Shown in pieces: positions 1 through 7,779 of a stretch of 64,000 nucleotides of DNA (the stretch's first letter is position 1; each line of letters begins with the position of its first letter). Under the pieces are notes generated by a model. It saw nothing but the letters and a program-made list of their open reading frames with translations, was not told the origin of the DNA and ran no database searches. Source of the stretch: JAFAYN01 sp963733105 (GTDB lineage: Bacteria > Gemmatimonadota > Gemmatimonadetes > Longimicrobiales > Longimicrobiaceae); assembly GCA_963733105.1 (NCBI GenBank), contig CAVTCB010000010.1:434001-498000 (forward strand), given 5' to 3'. Position numbers and translations under genes: made by a program.

Positions 1-514
1 CCACGCGGTCGCGCACGGGGCCGATCCACTCGTCGAAGGGGATGGCCGGGTCCAGGCTCGCGAACGCCAGCGGCCCCCAGCGCTCCAGCCGCACCTTCGG
101 GAGGTCGTCCGCCGGGGAGGGGAAGCCCTCCACGCCGTCGAACTCGGGCATGGACTGGAAGCTCCCGTCCAGGGCGAAGCGGCGGCCGTGGTAGCGGCAG
201 CGCAGGCTGCGGGCGTGGCCTTCTCCTTCGACTACGAGGGTGCCGCGGTGGGTGCAGACGTTGGAGAGGCAGCGGACGGTGCCCTCCTCGTCGGCGGCGA
301 GCACCAGGGGCTCGTCCAGGCACCCCTCCAGCAGGGTGAAGGGGAGGAGGTGGCCGGGTGCCCTCACGCGCTCGGCTCCCGGGACGAGCTGCCAGGAGCG
401 GGCGAAGACGGTGTCCTTCTGGAGGGCGTGGATGGCGGGGTCGTGGTAGACCTCGCCGGGGAGGGTGGAGGCCCTGCGGATGTCGGGGTCGATGGTGATG
501 TCCCGCGGGTCCAT
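1..514 (-). CDS. Rieske [2Fe-2S] oxygenase alpha subunit, N-terminal part (cut by window edge)
   Basis: Reads leftwards from ATG at 514 and runs off the left edge, so only about 171 residues are present. Residues C87-T-H89 and C106-R-Y-H109 form the C-x-H...C-x-x-H ligand set of a Rieske iron-sulfur cluster, in the sequence blocks NVCTHRG and RCRYHGRRF. In ring-hydroxylating oxygenases this cluster passes electrons to a mononuclear iron in the C-terminal domain, which lies outside the window. The substrate therefore cannot be inferred. The start is supported by the typical opening of about 85 residues before the first cluster ligand. It is transcribed away from the M14 peptidase gene. Confidence 0.85.
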   Translation of the reverse strand, partial: MDPRDITIDPDIRRASTLPGEVYHDPAIHALQKDTVFARSWQLVPGAERVRAPGHLLPFTLLEGCLDEPLVLAADEEGTVRCLSNVCTHRGTLVVEGEGHARSLRCRYHGRRFALDGSFQSMPEFDGVEGFPSPADDLPKVRLERWGPLAFASLDPAIPFDEWIGPVRDRV

Positions 515-593
515 GGGGCGCTCCGTTTTCCGGGGTGGTATAGGTTGAGCGCATTCTGGCTTGCGCGGAGTGCTGCGGCAAGATTCAACTACA

Positions 594-731
594 GGTTCGG
601 GCGTGTCCCCCGCTGGCGCGGGGGCCGGGCTTCGCGCGGAGTAAGGCACGATACGACCGTGCCTAACTCCGCCGAGCCCCGACGGTACGGCTGTCGGGTC
701 TCGGCCCTCCGGGCGCGAATCCCTCACGCGA
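594..731 (+). repeat. Multi-hairpin interspersed element, copy 1
   Basis: First of four copies of a roughly 140-bp element (others near 14.3, 25.8 and 30.0 kb). It opens with a hairpin CCCCCGC-TGGC-GCGGGGG. A second hairpin has arms GGAGTAAGGCAC and GTGCCTAACTCC around a GATACGAC loop, and a third has arms CCCGAC and GTCGGG. This is the most diverged of the four. It sits between the divergent Rieske and M14 genes rather than directly behind a stop codon. Confidence 0.8.
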
Positions 732-786
732 CGGGCGTGAACGGCAACGGCAACAACGATTTTTCTCTTCACCTTCAGGAGATCCC

Positions 787-3379
787 GTGAAGCGCATCGT
801 ACTCTCCCTGGCCCTGCTCGTCCTGTCGGCGGCTCCCGTCGGCGGCGCAGCACGCCTTTGCTGCCGGCGGCGACTACGACCCGGCGGTGCCGACGCCGCG
901 GAGCGTGCTGGGGTACGAAGTGGGGGAGCGCTTCACGCCGCACCACCTGCTGATGCGCTACGTGGACCGGGTGGCGGCGGCGAGCCCGCGGGTGCGGGTG
1001 GACACGGTGGCGCACACCTTCGAGGGGCGCGAGGTGGTGATGGTGGCGGTCACCTCCGAGGCCAACCAGCGGCGGCTGGGGGAGATCCGCGCGGACGCGC
1101 AGCGGCTGGCGAACCCCGGCGCGGACGCGGCGGCGGTGGCGGCGCGCACGCCGGCGGTGGCGTGGATGGGGTACACGGTGCACGGCAACGAGGCGTCGGG
1201 GACGGAGGCGGCCATCGCGCTCCTCTACCAGCTCGCCGCGGGGCGCGACGCGGAGACGCGGGCCGTCCTGGACAGCGTGGTGGTGCTCATCGACCCGGTG
1301 CAGAACCCGGACGGGCACGAGCGGCACGCGCAGGACGTCCTGCGGATGCGCGGCGCGCTGGGGGTGCCCACGTCGCCCTCGGCCATGATCCACTCCGGGA
1401 ACTGGCCGGGGGGGCGCACCAGCCACTACCAGTTCGACCTGAACCGCGACTGGTTCATCCACTCGCACCCGGAGTCGCGCGGGCGGACAAGGGCATTCCT
1501 CACCTGGTGGCCGCACGTGGCGGTGGACCTGCACGAGATGGGGTCCAGCTCCACCTACTTCTTCGCCCCGCCCATGGAGCCGGTGAACAAGAACGTCCCC
1601 GCCTCCATCCTCCGCTGGTGGGACGTGTACGCCGCCGCCAACGCCGCGGCGTTCGACCGGCAGGGGTGGTCGTACTTCCGGCGCGAGGGGTACGACGAGT
1701 TCTACCCGGGCTACGGCGTCTCCTGGCCCATCCTCAACGGCGCGGTGGGGATGACGTACGAGCAGGCCTCCAGCGCGGGCGGCGCGGTGCGCCGCAGCGA
1801 CGGCACGGTGATGACGCTGCACGACGCGGCGTCGCACCACTACACCGCGGCCTGGGCCACGCTGCTCACCACCGCGCGCCGCCGCACCGAGAGGGTGCGC
1901 GACTACGTGGAGTTCCGCCGCACGGCGGTCACGGAGGGGGCGCGCTCGCCGCTGCGCGCGGTGGCGTGGGAGCCGGACGCGCAGGGGCGCGCGGACTCGC
2001 TGGCGCGGCGGCTGATGGACAACGGGATCGAGGTGCGGCGCCTGGCCTCGGCGGCGTCGGTGAGCGGGACGGAGTACGGCGCGGCGCGCTCGGGGTCGGT
2101 GCGGCTCCCGGCGGGGAGCTGGGTGGTGGACCTGGCGCAGCCGCAGGGTCGCCTGGCCCGCGCGCTCCTGGAGCCGGACGCGCGCCTCGACTCGGCCTTC
2201 ATCCGCGAGGAGCTGGAGAGCCGCCGCAACGGCCGCCCCAGCCGCTTCTACGACGTGACGGCGTGGTCGCTCCCCTACACCTTCCGGGTGCGGGCCTGGG
2301 GGCTGGGCTCGGTCCCCGGCGGGACGGCCCCGGCGGACATGGCGGCGCCGGCGGGCGGGGTGACCGCCACGGCGGCGTACGGCTACGCCTGGGAGGTGGG
2401 GAGCGAGGCGTCGTACCGGCTGCTGGGGGCGCTGCTGGCGGACAGCGTGCGCGTGTGGTACGCGGCGCGCCCGTTCCGCTCGGCGGGGACGGAGTTCCCG
2501 CACGGGGCGCTCCTGGTGCGCGTGGGGGGCAACGCGGCGGACGTGCACGAGCGGGTGCGGCGGCACGCGGCGGCGGCGGGGGTGCGGGTGGCGGCGCTCC
2601 CCTCGGCGGCGGTGGAGGAGGGGACGGACCTGGGGAGCAACAGCGTGTTCCCGCTCCGCACGCCGCGGGTGGCGCTGGCGGGGGGGAGCCCGGTGAACGG
2701 CAACTCCTTCGGGTTCGCCTGGTACGCCTTCGACCAGCGGCTGCGCTACCCGGCGACGCCGGTGAGCGTGAGCGAGCTGGGCGGTGCGGCGCTGGACGAG
2801 TTCGACGTGCTGGTGCTCCCCTCGGTGCAGGCGGCGGGGCTGGAGCGGGCGCTGGGAGAGGGGGGGCGGGAGCGGATCGCGCAGTGGGTGCGCGGGGGTG
2901 GGGTGCTGGTGGCGCTGGACGCGGCGTCGGGGTGGCTGGCGGGGGAGCGGACGGGGCTGTCGCGCTTCCGCGTGCGCCGCGACTCGGTGCGGGCGGACGG
3001 GGAGCCGGGGGCGCCGCTCCCGGCGCAGGTGCCCGGGGCCATCGTCCGCGCGGTGGCGGACACGCTGTCGCCGCTGCTGGCGGGGGTGAACGCGGCGGAG
3101 CTCCCGGTGCTGGTGTTCTCGGACCGCGTGGTCACCGCGCCGCGCGACCTGCGGCCGGGGGAGGCGGTGGTGCGCTACGCGCCGGTGCCGGAGCTGCGGC
3201 TGGCGGGGTACCTGTGGCCGGAGGTGCCGGCGCGGCTGGCGGGGACGCCGTACCTGTGGACGGAGCGGGTGGGGCGCGGGCGGGTGATCGGGTTCGCGGG
3301 CGACCCCAACTTCCGCGACCTGTGGCGGGGGCTGCTCCCGCTCTTCGCCAACTCGGTGTTCTTCGGGGGGAGCTTCTGA
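787..3379 (+). CDS. Secreted M14-family zinc carboxypeptidase (one frame break after the signal peptide)
   Basis: GTG start at 787, with AGGAG about 5 bases upstream, encodes a signal peptide (MKRIVLSLALLVLSAAPV). The mature protein (AAQHAFAAGG... then about 830 residues) continues in the next frame, so one base is missing or extra around 838-846 in a repeated TCGGCGGC stretch. Zinc-ligand signatures of the M14 family are visible: H-G-N-E in YTVHGNEASG gives HxxE, and VDLHEMGSS supplies the third histidine. The C-terminal third resembles the glutamine-amidotransferase-like extension seen in large bacterial M14 proteins, including GRVIGFAGDPNFRD near the end. Probable exported peptidase. The frame break is more likely a sequence error than decay, because the remaining 2.5 kb is open. 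Confidence 0.85.
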
Positions 3380-3422
3380 GTCTGGAGTTGTCGGAGGTGA
3401 CGGGGCTTGCTACCCTTGAGAC

Positions 3423-3644
3423 ATGAAAACGAACCCGCTCTCCGACATCCTCAAGCTCAGCGTGGCCGAGCGCATCCAGCTCGTCGAGGACATCTGGGAC
3501 AGCATCGCCGAGGAGGCCGATGCGCTCCCGCTGACGGACGCGCAGCGTGAGGAGCTGGACCGCCGGCTGGCCGACCAGGAAGCCAATCCCGGGGTCGGCC
3601 GTCCCTGGTCCGAGGTGAAGGCGCGTCTGCTCGGCTCGGAGTGA
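3423..3644 (+). CDS. Addiction-module antitoxin-like protein (73 aa)
   Basis: Small acidic protein beginning MKTNPLSDILKLSVAERIQL and containing VEDIWDSIAEE. This is the typical opening of the short antitoxin family (addiction module component, TIGR02574-like) that pairs with ParE/RelE toxins. The ATG lies only about 8 bases after a TACCCT -10-like hexamer, so the transcript may be nearly leaderless. The stop overlaps the GTG start of a toxin remnant by two bases, the usual arrangement for such pairs. The whole module lies between two copies of the 3' end of the M14 gene. Family assignment is by sequence style only. Confidence 0.8.
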   Translation: MKTNPLSDILKLSVAERIQLVEDIWDSIAEEADALPLTDAQREELDRRLADQEANPGVGRPWSEVKARLLGSE

Positions 3645-3724
3645 CGCGTCCGCTGATCCTCCGCTCCTCCGCGGAAGCCGACGTGGAGGCGGCGTTCCGC
3701 TGTGCCCGGCTGCGTGCTCCATAG
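3641..3724 (+). pseudogene. Truncated ParE/RelE-type toxin remnant
   Basis: GTG at 3641 overlaps the antitoxin stop and reads 27 codons, MTRPLILRSSAEADVEAAFR and seven more residues, before TAG. The opening matches the first beta-strand and helix of ParE/RelE-family ribonuclease or gyrase-targeting toxins, which are normally about 90-100 residues. The reading ends just before a duplicated piece of the upstream M14 gene begins, so the rest of the toxin has been lost. The remaining antitoxin would have no partner here. Confidence 0.7.
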
Positions 3725-3740
3725 CGCGCGTTGAAGCGGC

Positions 3741-3898
3741 TGGAGTGCCGGCGCGGCTGGCAGGGACGCCGTACCTGTGGATGGAGCGTGTGGGCGCAGG
3801 CGGGTGATCGGGTTCGCGGGAGACCCCAACTTCCGCGACTTGTGGCGGGGGCTGCTCCGGCTCTTCGCCAACTCGGTGTTCTTCGGGGAGCTTCTGAG
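3741..3898 (+). pseudogene. Decayed duplicate of the M14 peptidase 3' end
   Basis: About 158 bases nearly match 3221-3381, from the GTGCCGGCGCGGCTGGC block through the GAGCTTCTGAG at the gene's stop. There are scattered substitutions and small deletions that break the frame. Together with the original it forms direct repeats flanking the toxin-antitoxin remnant. It has no start codon context and is not expected to be expressed. After it, 3899-3997 holds nothing recognisable. Confidence 0.85.
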
Positions 3899-3997
3899 CG
3901 GCGTCTCGGCGCGCAAGGGGCGGCCTCGTACCCGACGGGCTGCCGGGCGCTACGGCCTCAGGGCGATTGGACGACCCTGGTGAAGTTGTGATTGAGC

Positions 3998-4789
3998 TTA
4001 GCGACGTAGCTCTTGTTGGAGATAGTGGACAACGGAAGTCACCCAATTAAACACTTCAGATGTGTTGAGCGGGCCGCGAGCGTGTTGAAGGGTGTTCTTT
4101 TCGTCGCCTCTCCATCGGCTTTCCGCCCAATTAGCGCAACTTGCGAAGTGGATTCGGTCAAGGTTCAAGGCCGGACGAGCGGCGATGGGAGCTTTTTCCT
4201 TAAAGTCGCTAAGCACCGCCTCGGAGAAATCCTCAACTTCATGTACTTCGTCAAGTTCTTTTCCCAGTTGCTGAAGGCGAATTATAGTCTCTTCCACCTG
4301 TACTACACGCGATTCGTAAGCGTCGAATTGCCAGTGAGGATGGCCTGCGCCGGGTGCTTCAAGTGTTATGGTCCCACCTTGAAGTTGTTGATAGCCTGGC
4401 CATTCTGCACGGAATAACTGGAGCTTTTCTTGGACTTCCGCTAACCCAGCATAAATCGTCAGGCTCGTGGTTCGATACGCTAGCCGCGCAAGGCGAGCGT
4501 CGGGGCTGGCACTCCAGCTTTGGTGTATGCTGATCCAGTACGGCGTGGTGGTAAGCGCTGGGTCGAGCAGTGGGACTATCGGAGTTGCGCCACCCCTCTG
4601 CCGGAAGACACGTTGAGTTGCGAATTTGCTGGCGTGAAGATTCCCGATAGCTCCTTCCAATGAGATTAAGTCAAATTTGTATGTACCGCCGGATTTCGGC
4701 AGAATCGCGCTGAGTTCCCCACTCAGTAAATTAAGATGCTTCTCGATTCCATCAATGCTTTCTAGCAACGGCTTAGTGTCGTATGGCAT
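3998..4789 (-). CDS. Unknown 263-aa protein coupled to the DNA methyltransferase
   Basis: I do not recognise this protein. It starts two bases after the stop of the methyltransferase gene, so the two are very probably co-translated. It is soluble-looking, with no signal peptide or membrane segment. A helical N-terminus (residues about 5-30) is followed by a mixed central part and a C-terminal stretch ending in VVHYLQQELRR. No nuclease motif of the PD-(D/E)xK or HNH type is obvious. Base composition is well below that of the flanking genes and matches the methyltransferase. It could be a restriction, specificity or immunity partner; that is inferred from position only. Confidence 0.7.
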   Translation of the reverse strand: MPYDTKPLLESIDGIEKHLNLLSGELSAILPKSGGTYKFDLISLEGAIGNLHASKFATQRVFRQRGGATPIVPLLDPALTTTPYWISIHQSWSASPDARLARLAYRTTSLTIYAGLAEVQEKLQLFRAEWPGYQQLQGGTITLEAPGAGHPHWQFDAYESRVVQVEETIIRLQQLGKELDEVHEVEDFSEAVLSDFKEKAPIAARPALNLDRIHFASCANWAESRWRGDEKNTLQHARGPLNTSEVFNWVTSVVHYLQQELRR

Positions 4790-4791
4790 AT

Positions 4792-7278
4792 CTATATGAG
4801 ATCGGGCCAGAGGTCAGCGGGGACACTATAGACCGCCATCACTAAACGGTCCAACTCAAAACTTTCTTCATATTCTCCCAGCGACATCTTCCTTCCTAGT
4901 TCCGCCATGTGAGTAACCGCCTCGCCAGCCATACTGCGTTCAGCGGCAATCAGCCCGAGGTTTGGCAGCGGAATCGATTCAACGAATCGGCTACTCAAAT
5001 TGAATTGTCCGCCTGAAACGTGCGGACAGTATTCCGCAAGAAGCATAGTGAAGACCCGTGAGTTTAGAAGCGCCAGATAAGCATGTTGAACTTGCTCTTG
5101 GAACTTGGCGCGCGCTCCGCTGGGAAGGCGGTCAGGTAGCATGCTGGCGGACAAAGAAGCTTTCGGAAGCCAAGCAAAACCTTGCACTATAACGTAGGTT
5201 CCGTTCGTGTCGAGAGCGAAACTTCCTGAATATCCGAAATACGCGCTGACCAGTTTTGGAGCCCTTTCAGAAAGCCACTGCCGGGGACGGGTCAACCTCC
5301 ACCACTGCTCTACATCCACTCCCTGGCGCCGTTGAAGGTCACCACGAAAGTTCCGCAGGCGCAGTTGGAAAAACTGCGGCAAACGCTGTTTGAGGTCCGA
5401 TTCGTCACGTATTGGCTCCAGCTCGGAACTCTCTGGATAGAAAAGGTAGTCTCCGGGTAAAATGCGGCCGTTGCGAATGTTCTTGTTTTCCGCTATTGGT
5501 CGGAAGTACCTTTGCTCTTCCGCAGGCAAAGTGCGGTATAGTTCTGGAGGTACGATAAAAGCGTCTCGGAGGCCAGTTCTGATTCCTTGCCTTACATGAA
5601 ACAACGCACCGACTGTCGGCATGGAGAGGCGTTGAAGCTCAGAGAGCACCCTTTCCAGACGATTGGGCCGTGGGCGCCAATCGACTCTTTCATTCATTGC
5701 CTCAGATGGTTCTGCAAAGACTCGCCACCGCTCCTCAACAGCTGCGAGAGTGCCAAGCCTGTTCAGAGAATCGTTCTTCTCAAGCATTCGCAGGTGGCGT
5801 AGGGCTTCACCTCCGGACCCCCGCTCCTCGCTTGTCCACACTGACAAAATAGGTTGCTCGACCGTTTGCGGCGTCCGTGACAAAACCAAGGCAGCAACTT
5901 CTACAACCGCATGTCGAAAAATCGTATGGTCACCTAATAGCGCGACAAACCTTGGAGAGACCTCATTCAACAAACGCTTTCTCCAAGCAAGGGACGCTTC
6001 TAAGCTAAGAAGACTTGCAGGGATTAGGGTGCCAATACTGCCACCGGTCCGAACGGACCGAACCGCTTTCTGTACGAAAGCCATGCTATAATCCGGGCGG
6101 CCATGGTATTCATCCCCTAAAGTGTCACGCACACGCTGTCGCTGGACTGGTGTTAATCCAATCCACGAAATAAATGGGGGATTCATTAAAATTACATCGG
6201 CTGCTGGCCAGTTATTCTCCGGGTCCAGTGAGTCTAAATGTCTAATATCTAGCTCTAGCTCAAACCCGAGTTGTTCACGTCGACAAGCTGCCAGCGCAAA
6301 TTTTGCCATTGCTACTGCGGCTTCGGAGACGTCAAAGCCCATGAGGGTAACTTTCCCACGATATTTCTCTCGATGCAATAGCCGAACTGCTTCCTGAAGG
6401 AATGCGCCGGCTCCGCAAGCAGGATCCAAAATGATTATATGATCCCCGAAAATCGTCTCTCGTATAGCTTTTTCAGTTACAGTTCTGGCGAGCGCAGGTG
6501 GGGTAAAATGCGTTCCGCCCCGACTAGTGATCCGAACATCCGGCAAGTCGGGAATTCCAAACAAATCTACTTGCCCGCTTCTGATCAGCTCGTAATGCGC
6601 TTCTTGAAAGATCGTGCCGCCAGCATGCCTAACCATCAACTCAGGATCTACTGAGAGCTTTTGGCGGCCACTCTGAAGAGAGGTTCGAAAATGGGTGAGA
6701 ATTGATTCGAAATGTTCAGGCCCCAAGGCTTGAAAGGCGTGGGCCTGGGCCAAGTCAAGGTTGTATTCCCTCGCTAGCCCTTCAACGTCATCGAAAGCCT
6801 CTCCCTCTCTGCCGGAGAGCCAAGAGGCTATGAGGTACAGATATTGATGGATGCTGGCCTGATCTTGCACCCCAAGTTGCATGTTCAACGCCCGTAACCG
6901 TCGGAATACATCAATCGCATGCTCAACCACATCGTAGCGGCTCTCTACCGCGTCAAGAACCAGATACTCATAAAACGACTCCAGCTTTTGTTCGACACTA
7001 GTTCGCCTAAACTTTCGAACGGACGAGGGCATGTCCCACCGGGTGACGGAGACAGTGTCCTCATCCAGCGAGATATGGTGCGGGAAATCTGCGGACCACG
7101 CCCAACTCGCGCCCGTACCCAAGTCCGGTGGGGGCGCAAGAGGCGTGGATAACGCAAAGGAGCCGCGCTGCCCGTTGAGTAGCGCCCAACTTCCCGCTTG
7201 GTCCGCAGACGGGTATAGCGGGAGATCAACCAAGCCCAAGCTGGAGGCCCAAGATGGGCCCTCAGTCGTCCATTCCAT
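4792..7278 (-). CDS. N6-adenine DNA methyltransferase with C-terminal target-recognition region
   Basis: 828 residues. A predicted helical N-terminal region of about 250 residues precedes the methyltransferase core: HFTPPALA (motif X, about 257), DPACGAGAF (AdoMet-binding motif I, about 285) and MNPPFISW (motif IV, NPPF, about 366), which assigns it to adenine-N6 amino-methyltransferases. The C-terminal half, with IRTGLRDAF and a TaqI/Eco57I-like recognition region, probably reads the target. I see no nuclease domain in the same chain, so it is a stand-alone modification enzyme or half of a restriction pair with the adjoining 263-aa gene. The GC content of the pair is markedly lower than that of the neighbourhood, a sign of lateral acquisition. 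Confidence 0.9.
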   Translation of the reverse strand: MEWTTEGPSWASSLGLVDLPLYPSADQAGSWALLNGQRGSFALSTPLAPPPDLGTGASWAWSADFPHHISLDEDTVSVTRWDMPSSVRKFRRTSVEQKLESFYEYLVLDAVESRYDVVEHAIDVFRRLRALNMQLGVQDQASIHQYLYLIASWLSGREGEAFDDVEGLAREYNLDLAQAHAFQALGPEHFESILTHFRTSLQSGRQKLSVDPELMVRHAGGTIFQEAHYELIRSGQVDLFGIPDLPDVRITSRGGTHFTPPALARTVTEKAIRETIFGDHIIILDPACGAGAFLQEAVRLLHREKYRGKVTLMGFDVSEAAVAMAKFALAACRREQLGFELELDIRHLDSLDPENNWPAADVILMNPPFISWIGLTPVQRQRVRDTLGDEYHGRPDYSMAFVQKAVRSVRTGGSIGTLIPASLLSLEASLAWRKRLLNEVSPRFVALLGDHTIFRHAVVEVAALVLSRTPQTVEQPILSVWTSEERGSGGEALRHLRMLEKNDSLNRLGTLAAVEERWRVFAEPSEAMNERVDWRPRPNRLERVLSELQRLSMPTVGALFHVRQGIRTGLRDAFIVPPELYRTLPAEEQRYFRPIAENKNIRNGRILPGDYLFYPESSELEPIRDESDLKQRLPQFFQLRLRNFRGDLQRRQGVDVEQWWRLTRPRQWLSERAPKLVSAYFGYSGSFALDTNGTYVIVQGFAWLPKASLSASMLPDRLPSGARAKFQEQVQHAYLALLNSRVFTMLLAEYCPHVSGGQFNLSSRFVESIPLPNLGLIAAERSMAGEAVTHMAELGRKMSLGEYEESFELDRLVMAVYSVPADLWPDLI

Positions 7279-7365
7279 TGGCCTTAATGTTTACGTAGCC
7301 AAAAAACTCCAGAGTGGGCATATCATACGATTAGTTAGCTTCGCCGCCAAGGTCCACAGTCCAAT

Positions 7366-7768
7366 TCAGTGTTTATGAGAAGGCCTCCGTTCAACCTTAA
7401 CTCCATCTGCTCCACACGCTTCGTGCCGGATCAGTGCGCACCTCCAATTCATCTCAGCAGCCTCCGCGCCTGCTGCCTCTTCACCCCCCTGGGCGAAAGT
7501 GTAGCCCAGGTACCCCGCGATCAGCCACGGCGCCGCCACGATCGCCGCGTCCATCCACTGGTGCTTCACGTCCGCGCGATGCTGGCCGAAGCGCGAGCCG
7601 AGCCCGTCCGCATGGAGCTCCACCGTTACCGCGCTCCGCAATCGCTGTCGGCTTGCCGTGCAGCACCGATTCCCCCATCCTCCCCACCATCTCCATCCGG
7701 TCGGCGCCACCAGGATTCAGCCAGTGCCAGGCTATCCCCGCCGAGCGCGCACGCGTCTTCCGCACCAT
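7366..7768 (-). pseudogene. Frame-broken small hypothetical protein
   Basis: Two overlapping reverse frames join into a plausible single protein. MVRKTRARSAGIAWHWLNPG...TAIAERG (from 7768) is followed, after one frame change near 7640, by VTVELHADGLGSRFGQHR and a hydrophobic segment (APWLIAGYLGYTF), ending near 7366. I do not recognise the family. It would be divergently arranged with the penicillin acylase-like gene. The rest of the 500-base gap, 7279-7365, is AT-richer and probably holds the promoter of the reverse-strand methyltransferase gene. The protein call is weak. Confidence 0.35.
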
Positions 7769-7779
7769 CGTCAGGAAAG

